DNA of 13,266 nt from Candidatus Bipolaricaulota bacterium (GCA_030612175.1 JAUWOJ010000024.1:1-13266); one strand, 5' to 3'; counted from the stretch's first letter, positions 1 through 7,504 are shown. The notes: a model not told the origin generated them from the letters alone. Program-made: numbers and translations.

Positions 1-1
1 A

Positions 2-1846
2 CTTGTTACCACAGATTCTCCTACTCAACGCGTTGGCGCTTCGCCCGCTGAAGGGTTTCGTACAATAGTGCATGCTATCCCCATGCTTAGTCTAGACAAC
101 GCCTTTACGCTGGGCGACATCAACGCATTTGACAAACGAGTTTGCAGGCTGCTTGATGTAGATAGTGTTAGCTACATAGCTGAGCCAAAGCTTGATGGTG
201 TATCTGTTGAACTCGTGTATGAGAATGGTTCTCTTGCGCGTGGGTCTACGCGTGGGGATGGAACAGACGGCGAGGATGTTACCGCTAACTTACGTACTAT
301 CCGTAGCATTCCTCTGCGTCTGAGGAGGTCTCACATGACCGTCCCTACGGTGCTTGAAGTGCGAGGAGAAGTGTACGTTGAAAGAGACGACCTTCTCCAA
401 CTTAACGAGAAGCGAGACGCCGCGGGTCTCTCTATTTTTTCCAACACAAGAAACCTAGCGGCAGGCTCACTTCGCCAACTGGATCCACGAGTTACCAGGA
501 CACGGCCATTAAAGATGTTTTGCTATGATATCGGTCGAGTAGAAGGCATCAGGATTGCCTCTCAAGAGCAACTTCTGGAAGTCCTTTCCCAATTAGGATT
601 GCGCGTCAATCCACACTACCGGCTCTGCAGTGGAATTGAAGAAGGGATCAGTTTTTACAACGACTTTCAGGTAAGGAGGAAGTCACTGTCCTACGAAGCC
701 GATGGAGTGGTGATTAAGGTTAACGAGTTCGCGTTACGCAAGATCTTGGGTAAGGTGTCACATTCTCCTCGGTGGGCAATTGCGGGGAAATTTCAAGCGG
801 AGCAAGCCACCACCAAAGTAAGAGAGATTATCGTTCAGGTTGGTCGCACAGGAATACTCACTCCAGTGGCAATCCTGGAACCAGTACGCTTGTATGGAGT
901 AGAAATCTCTCGCGCTACTCTACACAACGAAGATGAGGTAAAACGTAAGGACGTTCGCGCCGGAGATACGGTGATAGTTCAACGAGCTGGAGATGTAATC
1001 CCAGGAGTTGTCAAGTCATTGACTGAACATAGGAGCGGAGATGAGTTGCCGTTTAGAATGCCCTCTGTCTGCCCGAGCTGCGGAAGCATGATCATCCGCC
1101 AACAAGGCATGGTAGCCCGTCGCTGTGTCAATATCTCCTGCCCGGCACGCATTAAGCAATCAATTGTCCACTTTGCTGGAAAAGCGGGATTTGATATTGC
1201 TGGATTGGGAATAAAGGTTGTAAACCAGTTAGTGGAAAAAGAGATAACGAAGCGGCCGAGCCAGCTCTTCCGCCTCGATCGAGAGACGTTGATCTCGCTC
1301 GAGAGGATGGGGCCGCAGTCAGCGGATAACCTCCTTGCAGCAATTCGAGACAGTAGATCAATAACCTTGGAGAGGCTTCTCTTTGCCATAGGAATCCCAG
1401 AAATTGGTCAGCAAACGGCTCGAATACTTGCCAGACGCTTTGGAACTCTTAGCCGATTGGAAAGTGCAAGCAAGGAGGAGCTTCTCGCTATTCCAGAGAT
1501 CGGACCGTCCACTACTACTGCTATTACTGATTACTTCGCCAATCAGGAGAATCGTGTTGTGATCGAAGAACTTCTTGCCTGCGGGGTAAAGATCAAGGGC
1601 GAGGAAGCCCGACTTGACCCCCTGGTAGAGAAACGATTTGTCTTTACCGGCACACTTTCTAGTATGACTCGTGATGAAGCAGCCGAACGGGTCAGGAATC
1701 TCGGAGGAAGAGTATCCGGTTCAGTTAGCTCTCAGACTGACTATGTAGTAATGGGCGTAGATCCGGGATCAAAAGGAGCCAAAGCACGGAGCCTTGGAGT
1801 GAAGATCCTTAGCGAAGAGGAGTTTTCCGCCCTTATCGATCAGTAG
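2..1846 (+). CDS. ligA: NAD-dependent DNA ligase LigA (5' truncated by window edge)
   Basis: Seals nicks in duplex DNA during replication and repair, using NAD+ to form a ligase-AMP intermediate. The reading frame is open from base 2 and encodes the conserved segment DSPTQRVG, upstream of a GTG at 68 that could be mistaken for the start; the true start lies outside the window. Visible are the adenylation motif AEPKLDG with the catalytic lysine at bases 188-190, the HSPRWAIAGKF nucleotide-binding segment, the OB-fold region, a four-cysteine zinc finger (CPSC ... CVNISC, bases about 1070-1141), helix-hairpin-helix repeats, and a C-terminal BRCT domain (from about 1630). The 614 residues present compare with about 670 in the family; by comparison with E. 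coli LigA about 50 N-terminal residues (domain Ia) are missing. No frameshift is seen. It ends 196 bp before the convergent sigma-factor gene. Confidence 0.97.
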   Translation, partial: LVTTDSPTQRVGASPAEGFRTIVHAIPMLSLDNAFTLGDINAFDKRVCRLLDVDSVSYIAEPKLDGVSVELVYENGSLARGSTRGDGTDGEDVTANLRTIRSIPLRLRRSHMTVPTVLEVRGEVYVERDDLLQLNEKRDAAGLSIFSNTRNLAAGSLRQLDPRVTRTRPLKMFCYDIGRVEGIRIASQEQLLEVLSQLGLRVNPHYRLCSGIEEGISFYNDFQVRRKSLSYEADGVVIKVNEFALRKILGKVSHSPRWAIAGKFQAEQATTKVREIIVQVGRTGILTPVAILEPVRLYGVEISRATLHNEDEVKRKDVRAGDTVIVQRAGDVIPGVVKSLTEHRSGDELPFRMPSVCPSCGSMIIRQQGMVARRCVNISCPARIKQSIVHFAGKAGFDIAGLGIKVVNQLVEKEITKRPSQLFRLDRETLISLERMGPQSADNLLAAIRDSRSITLERLLFAIGIPEIGQQTARILARRFGTLSRLESASKEELLAIPEIGPSTTTAITDYFANQENRVVIEELLACGVKIKGEEARLDPLVEKRFVFTGTLSSMTRDEAAERVRNLGGRVSGSVSSQTDYVVMGVDPGSKGAKARSLGVKILSEEEFSALIDQ

Positions 1847-2042
1847 TATTGGAGCACAAACGTCTTTCGCCTGCCAATCCAGCAATGCGGGAAGGGTTGA
1901 ATATAGTATTCATCCTTAGCGTGTTCATGGCTTCAAGGTTTCGCTAGGGTTATCGCTTTGAGCCGAGTAGTATTTTCTGTGTCGAGAGGCTAGCTGGGGA
2001 GAGATGAATATGATGTTAAGCTGTCGGTGAGTGGGGGAGTGC

Positions 2043-2930
2043 TCATTCTAGCAACACATTGCGAAAGTACTCCAAGCTGCGATAGCTCCACTTCGAGGTA
2101 ACCTTGGCCAACCCCTCTTGCACAAGCTGACGCGCACGTTCGCGGCTTATTTCCATCACTCTACCTACTTCGGCCAAAGAGTAAGGTATTCCATCTTCTA
2201 GTCCGTAGTGCAAACGCAGCGCAGAGGCTTGTCGTGCCGGAATGTAGTCGATGATATCGCGCAGCTCTTCCTGGAACAGAAGTCGCAGCGCTTCCCTTTC
2301 TGGCGCTGGTGCAGTTGTGTCTTCTAATACTTCTTCCAGTGTGTCTTCGTCGCTAGCTCCAACAAGCTGATCCAAGGAACGCAGATCCCTCACTTTTCTC
2401 TCAATTTGTTCCAGACGCTCCACCGAGAGACCACTAATCGTTGTGATCTCTTCTTCATTCGTCTCTGCCTCACCTTGAGACAAGTCTCGAATCTGTTTCA
2501 GCCGGCGCAGAGCACGGAACAAGTAGTCAGGTATACGGATCATTCGCGAGTATTCGGTAATGGCGGAAAGAATAGCACGGCGCACCCACCAAGTCGCATA
2601 TGTGCTCAACTTATAGCCCCGTTCAACGTCAAACCGATCGATGGCCTCAATCAAACCAAGATTGCCTTCCTGGATAAGGTCAATAAGGTCAACGCCAGAA
2701 TCAGCATACCCTTGAGCTATCTTAACGACTAAGCGGAGATTGGAAGTGATTAACCGTTGTCGCGCTCCATCTATTCCTTTGGCCATAGACCGAGCTAGTT
2801 TGCGTTCCTCCTCTGCGGTTAGAAGAGGGAAGCGAGATATCTCACGGTAGTAGATCTGTAGGAGATGAGAAACATCTGTTGTTGCTAAGTTCCAGTTCGT
2901 CTCCCTTCCTCTTTTTGCCATTGGTTTCAC
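2043..2930 (-). CDS. RNA polymerase sigma-70 family factor (RpoD/SigA-like, short)
   Basis: Directs RNA polymerase to promoters. From the chosen GTG it has 295 residues: region 1.2 (about 18-50), region 2 with DLIQEGNLGLIEAIDRF and GYKLSTYATWWVRR, region 3, and region 4 with the helix-turn-helix SLAEVGRVMEISRERARQL. It lacks region 1.1, so it is far shorter than E. coli RpoD (613) but close to small primary or group 2 factors. Region 4.2 keeps the R-E-R-x-R-Q residues that read TTGACA-type -35 boxes. In region 2.4 the Q and T that contact the -12 base pair in E. coli RpoD (Q437, T440) are R118 and L121. An upstream TTG (2936) is possible, but AAGGT lies about 6 nt from the GTG at 2930; an ATG at 2921 is a third option. 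It begins 44 bp after pus10 on the same strand, so the two are probably co-transcribed. Confidence 0.93.
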   Translation of the reverse strand: MKPMAKRGRETNWNLATTDVSHLLQIYYREISRFPLLTAEEERKLARSMAKGIDGARQRLITSNLRLVVKIAQGYADSGVDLIDLIQEGNLGLIEAIDRFDVERGYKLSTYATWWVRRAILSAITEYSRMIRIPDYLFRALRRLKQIRDLSQGEAETNEEEITTISGLSVERLEQIERKVRDLRSLDQLVGASDEDTLEEVLEDTTAPAPEREALRLLFQEELRDIIDYIPARQASALRLHYGLEDGIPYSLAEVGRVMEISRERARQLVQEGLAKVTSKWSYRSLEYFRNVLLE

Positions 2931-2974
2931 CGCCAAACCTTACGCAATTAGAACACCGACTTGCAAGCATCTGC

Positions 2975-4216
2975 TCAATATGGAAACAGGGACGAGGTTA
3001 CTTCGACTACATCTAAGGTAATGACATGAGCAGCAATTCCAAGGCAACTAGCCAGGCTTGGCGCTGTACGACCATTGTCACCTGAGACAAGTTCCTTAAT
3101 GTACAGACCTCCTTCGCTCTTCACCGTGATGTTCGCCTGATGGGGAGATACTAGCTCTCCTTCGATTTCATGGACCCTGCGAGTACGTGTCAGATCAGCC
3201 CGGCGATGAGCAACTCGTTGCGGAGTTCGCTGTTTGATCTCTCCGACAAGCTTACACAATGCTTCACCGAGGCTACCGCGAGAAATATCGCCTTCAAATG
3301 ACACGAGGGCCTCATATGTCTTGGCTGCGCGTATCTGCTTGATCTTCGATACCATCATGCGCGGAACAAACTTTAACTTCCCTATGCTTATCTTGCTTGC
3401 TTGCGTCTCGTTAACCTGAGCCTGAAGCGCGACAAGATCCAGCTCACGCCTATGCGGCGAACAAACCTCAAGCACAAACGGCCGGCCGGACCCAAGCATA
3501 CGAGCATCTATGTCTTCCCGTCCGGCTCCGTGCAAATGCCCGCCATTCGACCCTGCTGCGACCAGAAATGCCTTTTCCATAAGCTCTTCCACTGATTCTT
3601 CGTATTGTTTTCCTGTGGAATTGCAGTGATCGCATCCTTTCCCTTTGCAGTGACGGCACGGCCAGCGGGTCTGAGGAATCCCACGCGCCAGCTTTCGATA
3701 CCGCCCGTAGACGAAGAGGGAAAGAACCCGAAGTTCGATCGTCTTCCGCACAAGGTCAATAACAAAGGAAAGATGAGGCTTCTCAATGTCAAGCGTCCCA
3801 TGTGCAACTTGTGCCTCAAATGCTATGCCAATCCTACGATTTATCGCGTGTTTCAGTGACTCAGCACGGTTCGTACAGAATCGCTCAGTAAACAGCCTTT
3901 CCATCTCGATAAGTCTTGGGCTAAGCTTCACGCCAAATAGGTAACTATCGAACTCGATTCCAGTAGACAATGCAACGGCACGGCTCGCCCAGGAATCGAT
4001 GCTCGTAAAGAAACCCTCACAAATCCAGCATGAACTTGGCTTATCTCCTATCCCGAGCATAGAAAGCATGGTTCGTAAAGACTTCCCGCGCTCGCTGTTT
4101 GCAAGACCATGTCCCAGCTGTGCAAACGCGCGCCCGAGGCATTCATCGCAAATGGCGCCGCTCTGGATAATGTTAGCTGCCTGTCTAAGTACCTTTTCGG
4201 GGTCATCACTCCACAT
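2975..4216 (-). CDS. pus10: tRNA pseudouridine synthase Pus10 (archaeal/eukaryotic type)
   Basis: Pus10 isomerises uridine 54 and/or 55 in the T-loop of tRNA. The 413 residues carry the family landmarks: an N-terminal zinc-binding part with CDEC (C23, C26) and CWIC (C63, C66); a second Cys cluster CRHCKGKGCDHC (C187-C198) followed by the TGKQYEESVEEL segment; the catalytic motif HGAGREDIDARMLGSGRPF, in which the aspartate of RED (D235) is the likely nucleophile; and the C-terminal signature EGGLYIKELVSGDNGRTAPS. Length agrees with archaeal Pus10. A GTG four codons upstream (4228) is open, but GAGGTGA sits about 9 nt before the ATG at 4216 and overlaps that GTG, favouring the ATG. Pus10 is known from archaea and eukaryotes, while bacteria make Psi55 with TruB, so its position between ligA and a sigma-factor gene suggests inter-domain transfer. 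No damage is visible. Confidence 0.93.
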   Translation of the reverse strand: MWSDDPEKVLRQAANIIQSGAICDECLGRAFAQLGHGLANSERGKSLRTMLSMLGIGDKPSSCWICEGFFTSIDSWASRAVALSTGIEFDSYLFGVKLSPRLIEMERLFTERFCTNRAESLKHAINRRIGIAFEAQVAHGTLDIEKPHLSFVIDLVRKTIELRVLSLFVYGRYRKLARGIPQTRWPCRHCKGKGCDHCNSTGKQYEESVEELMEKAFLVAAGSNGGHLHGAGREDIDARMLGSGRPFVLEVCSPHRRELDLVALQAQVNETQASKISIGKLKFVPRMMVSKIKQIRAAKTYEALVSFEGDISRGSLGEALCKLVGEIKQRTPQRVAHRRADLTRTRRVHEIEGELVSPHQANITVKSEGGLYIKELVSGDNGRTAPSLASCLGIAAHVITLDVVEVTSSLFPY

Positions 4217-4326
4217 TCGCTCGCTCACCTCTTTCTCTCATTGCTTACCTACTTCATCCGTGATGTAGTTCAAGTGACAAATGGCAATTACCTCAACTAC
4301 TTAACTCTCACTTTTCTTCTCTGATG

Positions 4327-4354
4327 TGGGTAACTACCTTCTTACTTGGGTAAC
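4327..4354. repeat. Two direct repeats of TGGGTAAC, 20 bp apart
   Basis: TGGGTAAC occurs at 4327-4334 and 4347-4354, each followed by a similar ATC/TAC-TTC stretch. The 20-bp period is about two helical turns, as expected for a protein bound twice on one DNA face. The repeats lie between pus10 and the divergent DNA-binding gene, just downstream of the candidate pus10 promoter. The operator role is an inference. Confidence 0.45.
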
Positions 4355-4366
4355 ATCTTCAAAAAA

Positions 4367-4395
4367 CGTATCCCTCGCTATTCACTTGTTGTCAA
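4367..4395 (-). promoter_or_regulatory. Candidate promoter for pus10 - sigma unit
   Basis: Read on the minus strand, a perfect TTGACA (4390-4395) is followed after 17 bp by GATACG (4367-4372). The -35 matches consensus fully but the -10 matches at only three of six positions. It would start transcription near 4360, about 145 nt before the pus10 ATG. Confidence 0.4.
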
Positions 4396-4443
4396 CTAGT
4401 TTTCGTTGATCACCTGTGTATGAAACCACACTTGCTTTGTTCA

Positions 4444-4454
4444 TTTTGTTGCGA
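4444..4454 (+). repeat. Isolated copy of the 11-bp arm TTTTGTTGCGA
   Basis: Identical to the right arm of the palindrome at 5255-5282. It lies about 50 bp upstream of the MerR-like gene; no matching left arm is visible at the right spacing. It could be a half operator for that protein, a single recombinase-binding arm, or the scar of an excision or insertion. Confidence 0.5.
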
Positions 4455-4504
4455 TCGACTTGTTTAATGCCTGCCAATATCCTATTGTAACTCTTGAGGT
4501 GGAC

Positions 4505-4951
4505 ATGTACACGATTAGTGATCTGCGTAAGCTCTTGGGCCTAGAAACTGCCAACCAAGTCCGCAACCGCATTAGTGCAATAAGAGGTATTCTCAGTAAT
4601 TGTCTGCGGCACGGGCCAAACAATCAGATCCTTATTACTAAGGAAGGGCTAGGTCTGCTGCGGCAACTTCAACAGTTGTACGATACTGGACTGACACTTC
4701 GCGAGGCGAGTGATGTTATACGGCATTCAACGGACGGAGACGCACGTACCGCAACACACATACCTGGTCGCTTCGCACCAAACTCAGTCAATCGCGAACA
4801 ACAGAACCAATTAGTCGCCATACTGAGGGACGAGATCGCGTTCTTGCGAAAACGAGTAGCCTTACTGGAAGAGAGTAACCTTACACCTGGTAAGTTAGAA
4901 CAGCGTCATGAATGGTGGGAAGACATGAAGCAGGAGATCGATCTGAGCTAG
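4505..4951 (+). CDS. MerR-like winged-helix DNA-binding protein with coiled coil
   Basis: A 148-residue protein, probably a small transcriptional or DNA-organising regulator. Residues 1-75 (MYTISDLRKLLGLETANQVR ... ITKEGLGLLRQLQQLYDTGLTLREASDVI) follow the MerR-superfamily plan: a first helix-turn-helix, a wing, and a second helix of the type LLRxLxxLYDxGLTLREA. A polar linker follows (75-97), then a heptad-like stretch QNQLVAILRDEIAFLRKRVALLEESN (about 101-125), expected to dimerise. No ligand domain or metal-binding cysteines are seen. The ATG at 4505 is preceded by GAGG at good spacing; a TTG at 4460 has no such site. It is transcribed away from pus10 and towards the recombinase gene. A role as partner of the recombinase, or in regulating the divergent pus10 unit, is inference only. 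Confidence 0.75.
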   Translation: MYTISDLRKLLGLETANQVRNRISAIRGILSNCLRHGPNNQILITKEGLGLLRQLQQLYDTGLTLREASDVIRHSTDGDARTATHIPGRFAPNSVNREQQNQLVAILRDEIAFLRKRVALLEESNLTPGKLEQRHEWWEDMKQEIDLS

Positions 4952-5254
4952 GTTAATCTCTTCCTCGAGGTTCAGCGGAACGCTGCGAGCAATATCCACT
5001 ACTCACTTGTCTCTGTTGGCCTGGTAGAAACAGACGCCTTTCCGGGTGCTTCGTTCTCCATCTGTTCTAGGTGTCCGATTTACAGTGCTCGCAGACCTGA
5101 TCCGCGCCAAAAATAGGGCAATCGCATGAGAGGCTCATAAAGGCTTCTGTGAGGTCGACCGAGTAAGACCTAGACCTTGAGGCCCTTGGTGAAGATTGAG
5201 TGAAAGTAGTGTAGTGGGCAAGAACAGGGGTTTCTAGGCACGCGCAGTCGTAGT
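4952..5254. other. Non-coding stretch between MerR-like gene and recombinase
   Basis: No convincing gene is seen. Immediately after the MerR-like gene a stem-loop is possible: CTCG (4964-4967) with CGAG (4986-4989) enclosing the perfect CAGCG-GAA-CGCTG (4973-4985). It lacks a T tract, so it is at best an atypical terminator. The rest, up to the dif-like palindrome, shows no tRNA or recognisable element. Confidence 0.4.
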
Positions 5255-5282
5255 TCGCAACAAAAGTAATCTTTTGTTGCGA
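5255..5282. repeat. Perfect palindrome with dif-like 11-6-11 layout
   Basis: Left arm TCGCAACAAAA (5255-5265), centre GTAATC (5266-5271), right arm TTTTGTTGCGA (5272-5282). The arms are exact reverse complements. Two 11-bp arms around a 6-bp centre is the layout of Xer/dif recombination sites (28 bp). It ends 64 bp before the start of a tyrosine recombinase gene, and one arm is repeated at 4444. A dimeric repressor operator is the main alternative; no T tract supports a terminator. Confidence 0.55.
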
Positions 5283-5346
5283 CACGTGTCCACATAAATA
5301 TCTCCAAATCTTTGTAGCCTGTTCACGCAAGGAAAAGGAGAGATGG

Positions 5347-5955
5347 ATGTCTCTTGAGATAACCCAGGAGGATTTTCTTACGCTTGAACAGGTGTCGAGA
5401 TTAAAGAGCCATTGTAGAGATCGCGCGGCTAGCGGAGAGAGAAATGCTGTCAGAAACTGGGCTATCCTGCATGTAGCGCTAGATACTGGCTTACGTGTAT
5501 CCGAAATCTGTTCCCTTAGGATACGAGATATCATCCTAGGAGAAGAACATGCCTCGCTAATCGTGCGCGACGGAAAGGGTCACAACAAGAGAGGAGTTAA
5601 CTTGGGAGACCCGCTGCGTCAGCACTTGATCAAGTTTGTTGCGTGGAAAGAGAAAGCTGCGCAGTCCACTAGGCCTTCTGCTAGTTTGTTCATCTCCTCC
5701 CGCGGTGGAGAGCCGCTGACTCGTACTGCAGTCTACCGGATCTTCAAAACCAATGCATGCCTGCTTGGGTTCCCTTCCCGCTTTTCCATCCACTCCTGCC
5801 GTCATACGTACGCTTCACTCCTCTACCGCGCGTCAAAGTACAATATACGCCTCGTCCAAAAACAGCTTGGTCATCGCTCCATTCAGACAACGCAGGTGTA
5901 TGCCGATGTCCTGAGTGAAGCCGCTGTTATTGCAGTAAACAAACTCCCTCAATAG
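5347..5955 (+). CDS. Tyrosine recombinase/integrase, catalytic domain only
   Basis: A Xer/phage-integrase family site-specific recombinase of 202 residues. All catalytic residues can be placed: R50 in DTGLRVSEI, K77 in RDGKGHNKR, H149 and R152 in HSCRHTYA, H176 in QLGHRS, and the nucleophile Y185 in TTQVYADV. The usual N-terminal core-binding (SAM-like) domain of about 100 residues, present in XerC/XerD of about 300 residues, is absent, and no upstream frame supplies it. The ATG at 5347 has AAGGAG about 6 nt upstream, so the short form looks like the translated one. Catalytic-only members may rely on a partner for DNA binding; the MerR-like protein upstream is a candidate by position only. 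The neighbouring palindrome is its most likely target. Confidence 0.9.
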   Translation: MSLEITQEDFLTLEQVSRLKSHCRDRAASGERNAVRNWAILHVALDTGLRVSEICSLRIRDIILGEEHASLIVRDGKGHNKRGVNLGDPLRQHLIKFVAWKEKAAQSTRPSASLFISSRGGEPLTRTAVYRIFKTNACLLGFPSRFSIHSCRHTYASLLYRASKYNIRLVQKQLGHRSIQTTQVYADVLSEAAVIAVNKLPQ

Positions 5956-6310
5956 CTGGTCAATCTACGATCTAACCACGAGGAACTGAGAATCCTTATT
6001 GGTATTATTGAGTTTCGTGGACAACCGAGCGTAGTAGAGGGCACCGAAAGGCCTATAACTAGGATAGATACTAGGCGGACGTAGGGCGGAGAGAGACGGT
6101 TTCATGCTCTATGAGAACAATACCCATTGCGCCTTACATATTTTGAGTTTGCTTGCCCATGGCCAGTATTGTTGCTCTGTTCACTGCCGAGAAGGAAGAG
6201 AAAAGTGAGAGGTGGGCACAACGTATGCTATGCCTAAGGAGTGGGTTTGTGGTGTTCTCTTGCACGCGAGTTTACCAAGCTGCAGAGATGCCTTACAATG
6301 GGGAATGATG
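5956..6310. other. Intergenic stretch between recombinase and ureohydrolase genes
   Basis: An imperfect hairpin follows the recombinase gene: CCACGA (5976-5981) pairs with TCGTGG (6015-6020) and AACT (5984-5987) with AGTT (6011-6014), with a GG bulge and a long loop; no T tract follows. A weak promoter-like pair is TTGAGT (6143-6148), 18 bp, TATTGT (6167-6172). The frame of the downstream gene is open from a GTG at 6212, so part of this stretch might be coding if that start is used. Confidence 0.35.
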
Positions 6311-7246
6311 ATGTCCTCTAACAAGATTAAACCCAGTCACCGAAGAGCGTGGAGCGGTCTAAAGAGCAGTGATCCTGCGGCGGAGATAGGTGTGCTGGGG
6401 GTTCCATTTGACAGAGCAAGCAGTTTTCGTAAGGGATCCTCCTTTGCTCCGCAGAGAATCCGTGAGCTGGCACCCCACATTGCGCCAGCCAGTGAGGAGG
6501 GCGTCTCTCTTAGCGGCCTACGTATCTACGACTATGGTGATGTAGCTATTGACGTAAACTGGGAGCAATATTTTGGTACAGTTGAAAAGCGCGCAGCTAG
6601 CGTCTTGCGCCATCCTTTCTCGCTATTCCTAGGCGGGGACCATTCTGTGACGATCCCACTTACCAGGGCATTCAGCAAATCGATAAAGGGAGAGTTTGGG
6701 GTGGTCCACATCGACGCGCATCTCGATCTTGCCGATACATTTGAGGGACGCCGCTGGTCGCATGCATGTACGGAACGCCGTGTTTTGGAACTTCCTAACA
6801 TGAACTCCCATAAGTTGTCAATGGTTGGGATTCGTTCCTTTATGGAGGATGAACTATCGTTTCTTGGAAACCATCCAGAAATTGGCATACATACGGCACG
6901 CAGTGTCTATATGCACGGAATCAACAATGTCGCGCATGATGTTGTGGAACAGCTAGGAGGTGTGGGAGCAGTATATGTAACGCTTGATATCGATGCCCTC
7001 GATCCTGCTTTTGCTCCGGGAACGGGTACACCGGAGGCAGGTGGCCTTTCCACTCGCGATGTGCTGGAACTGTTGCGCGTTCTCTTTTCGAAGCTGCCGG
7101 TCCGAGTTCTTGATATAGTTGAGGTATCCCCACCACTTGACCACGCTGATATTACATGCGTTGCCGCGGCTAAGGTGATCTACGAAGTTTTTGGTTGGGT
7201 GAAAAGAAATATCGCCTTCCCGGTGGTTAGCGAGACACGGCAGTGA
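6311..7246 (+). CDS. speB: Agmatinase/arginase-family ureohydrolase
   Basis: A binuclear manganese amidinohydrolase that releases urea from a guanidino compound, most likely agmatine to putrescine in polyamine synthesis. The metal-binding signatures are present: GGDHS (H111), DAHLDLAD (D135, H137, D139) and LDIDALDP (D226, D228), with the family segments WSHACT, VGIRSF, GTGTPEAGGL and IVEVSPPLD. The 311 residues are normal for the family. Three ATGs lie in tandem (6305, 6308, 6311); the last has GGGGA about 6 nt upstream and starts near where family similarity should begin (IGVLGVPFD). The frame is open back to a GTG at 6212, giving 344 residues with an atypical N-terminus. Substrate cannot be fixed by eye: arginine, guanidinobutyrate and other guanidino acids remain possible. 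No polyamine genes adjoin it. Confidence 0.88.
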   Translation: MSSNKIKPSHRRAWSGLKSSDPAAEIGVLGVPFDRASSFRKGSSFAPQRIRELAPHIAPASEEGVSLSGLRIYDYGDVAIDVNWEQYFGTVEKRAASVLRHPFSLFLGGDHSVTIPLTRAFSKSIKGEFGVVHIDAHLDLADTFEGRRWSHACTERRVLELPNMNSHKLSMVGIRSFMEDELSFLGNHPEIGIHTARSVYMHGINNVAHDVVEQLGGVGAVYVTLDIDALDPAFAPGTGTPEAGGLSTRDVLELLRVLFSKLPVRVLDIVEVSPPLDHADITCVAAAKVIYEVFGWVKRNIAFPVVSETRQ

Positions 7247-7272
7247 AGACGCGGCTACTCAACATATTGTTC

Positions 7273-7470
7273 TTAATCGTGTTTAGGCAACTTGGAGATC
7301 CGCGATAGAGCGTTCTTCCCTTGTTTCAGGGTGACCAAGTTCTCACACCGCCAACAAGGGCCTTGCCTTCGCAGTTCTAGAGTTATTGTGTATTCTTGCC
7401 AAGGCTTGTAAACGTAGTTGATATTAGGCTTTGAGGTGTATTGAGATACGGTGTTTTGTGGCGCTCTCAT
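7273..7470 (-). CDS. Doubtful small ORF with one CxxC motif
   Basis: A 65-residue frame starting with ATG at 7470 and preceded by GGTGAG about 8 nt away. It contains CWRC and a basic C-terminus (KQGKNALSRISKLPKHD) but no recognisable domain. It would be divergent from the promoter at 7475-7504, with which its leader overlaps. It lies in an otherwise empty gap of about 370 bp, so it is listed, but it may be chance. Confidence 0.2.
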   Translation of the reverse strand: MRAPQNTVSQYTSKPNINYVYKPWQEYTITLELRRQGPCWRCENLVTLKQGKNALSRISKLPKHD

Positions 7471-7474
7471 TCGC

Positions 7475-7504
7475 TTGACTCACCGTAAGGCGGCGGTGTA
7501 TATT
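7475..7504 (+). promoter_or_regulatory. Sigma-70-type promoter with inverted repeat in the spacer
   Basis: TTGACT (7475-7480), an 18-bp spacer, TATATT (7499-7504). The spacer begins with CACCG (7481-7485) and ends with CGGTG (7494-7498), an inverted repeat filling the gap between the boxes, as expected of a repressor operator. Transcription would start near 7511, giving about 105 nt of leader before the GTG at 7617. Confidence 0.6.

Noticed and set aside
68..70. GTG as the start of ligA
   Set aside because: Codons upstream in frame encode the conserved DSPTQRVG segment of LigA, so the gene continues beyond the window edge.
5255..5282. Palindrome as an intrinsic terminator
   Set aside because: The stem is AT-rich in its centre, no T tract follows on the plus strand, and it lies upstream of the gene, not after one.
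5067..5534. Minus-strand open frame of 155 codons with a Cys-rich C-terminal end
   Set aside because: It overlaps the start of the well-supported recombinase gene, has no good ribosome binding site, and its composition resembles shadow translation. The cysteines alone do not make a zinc domain.
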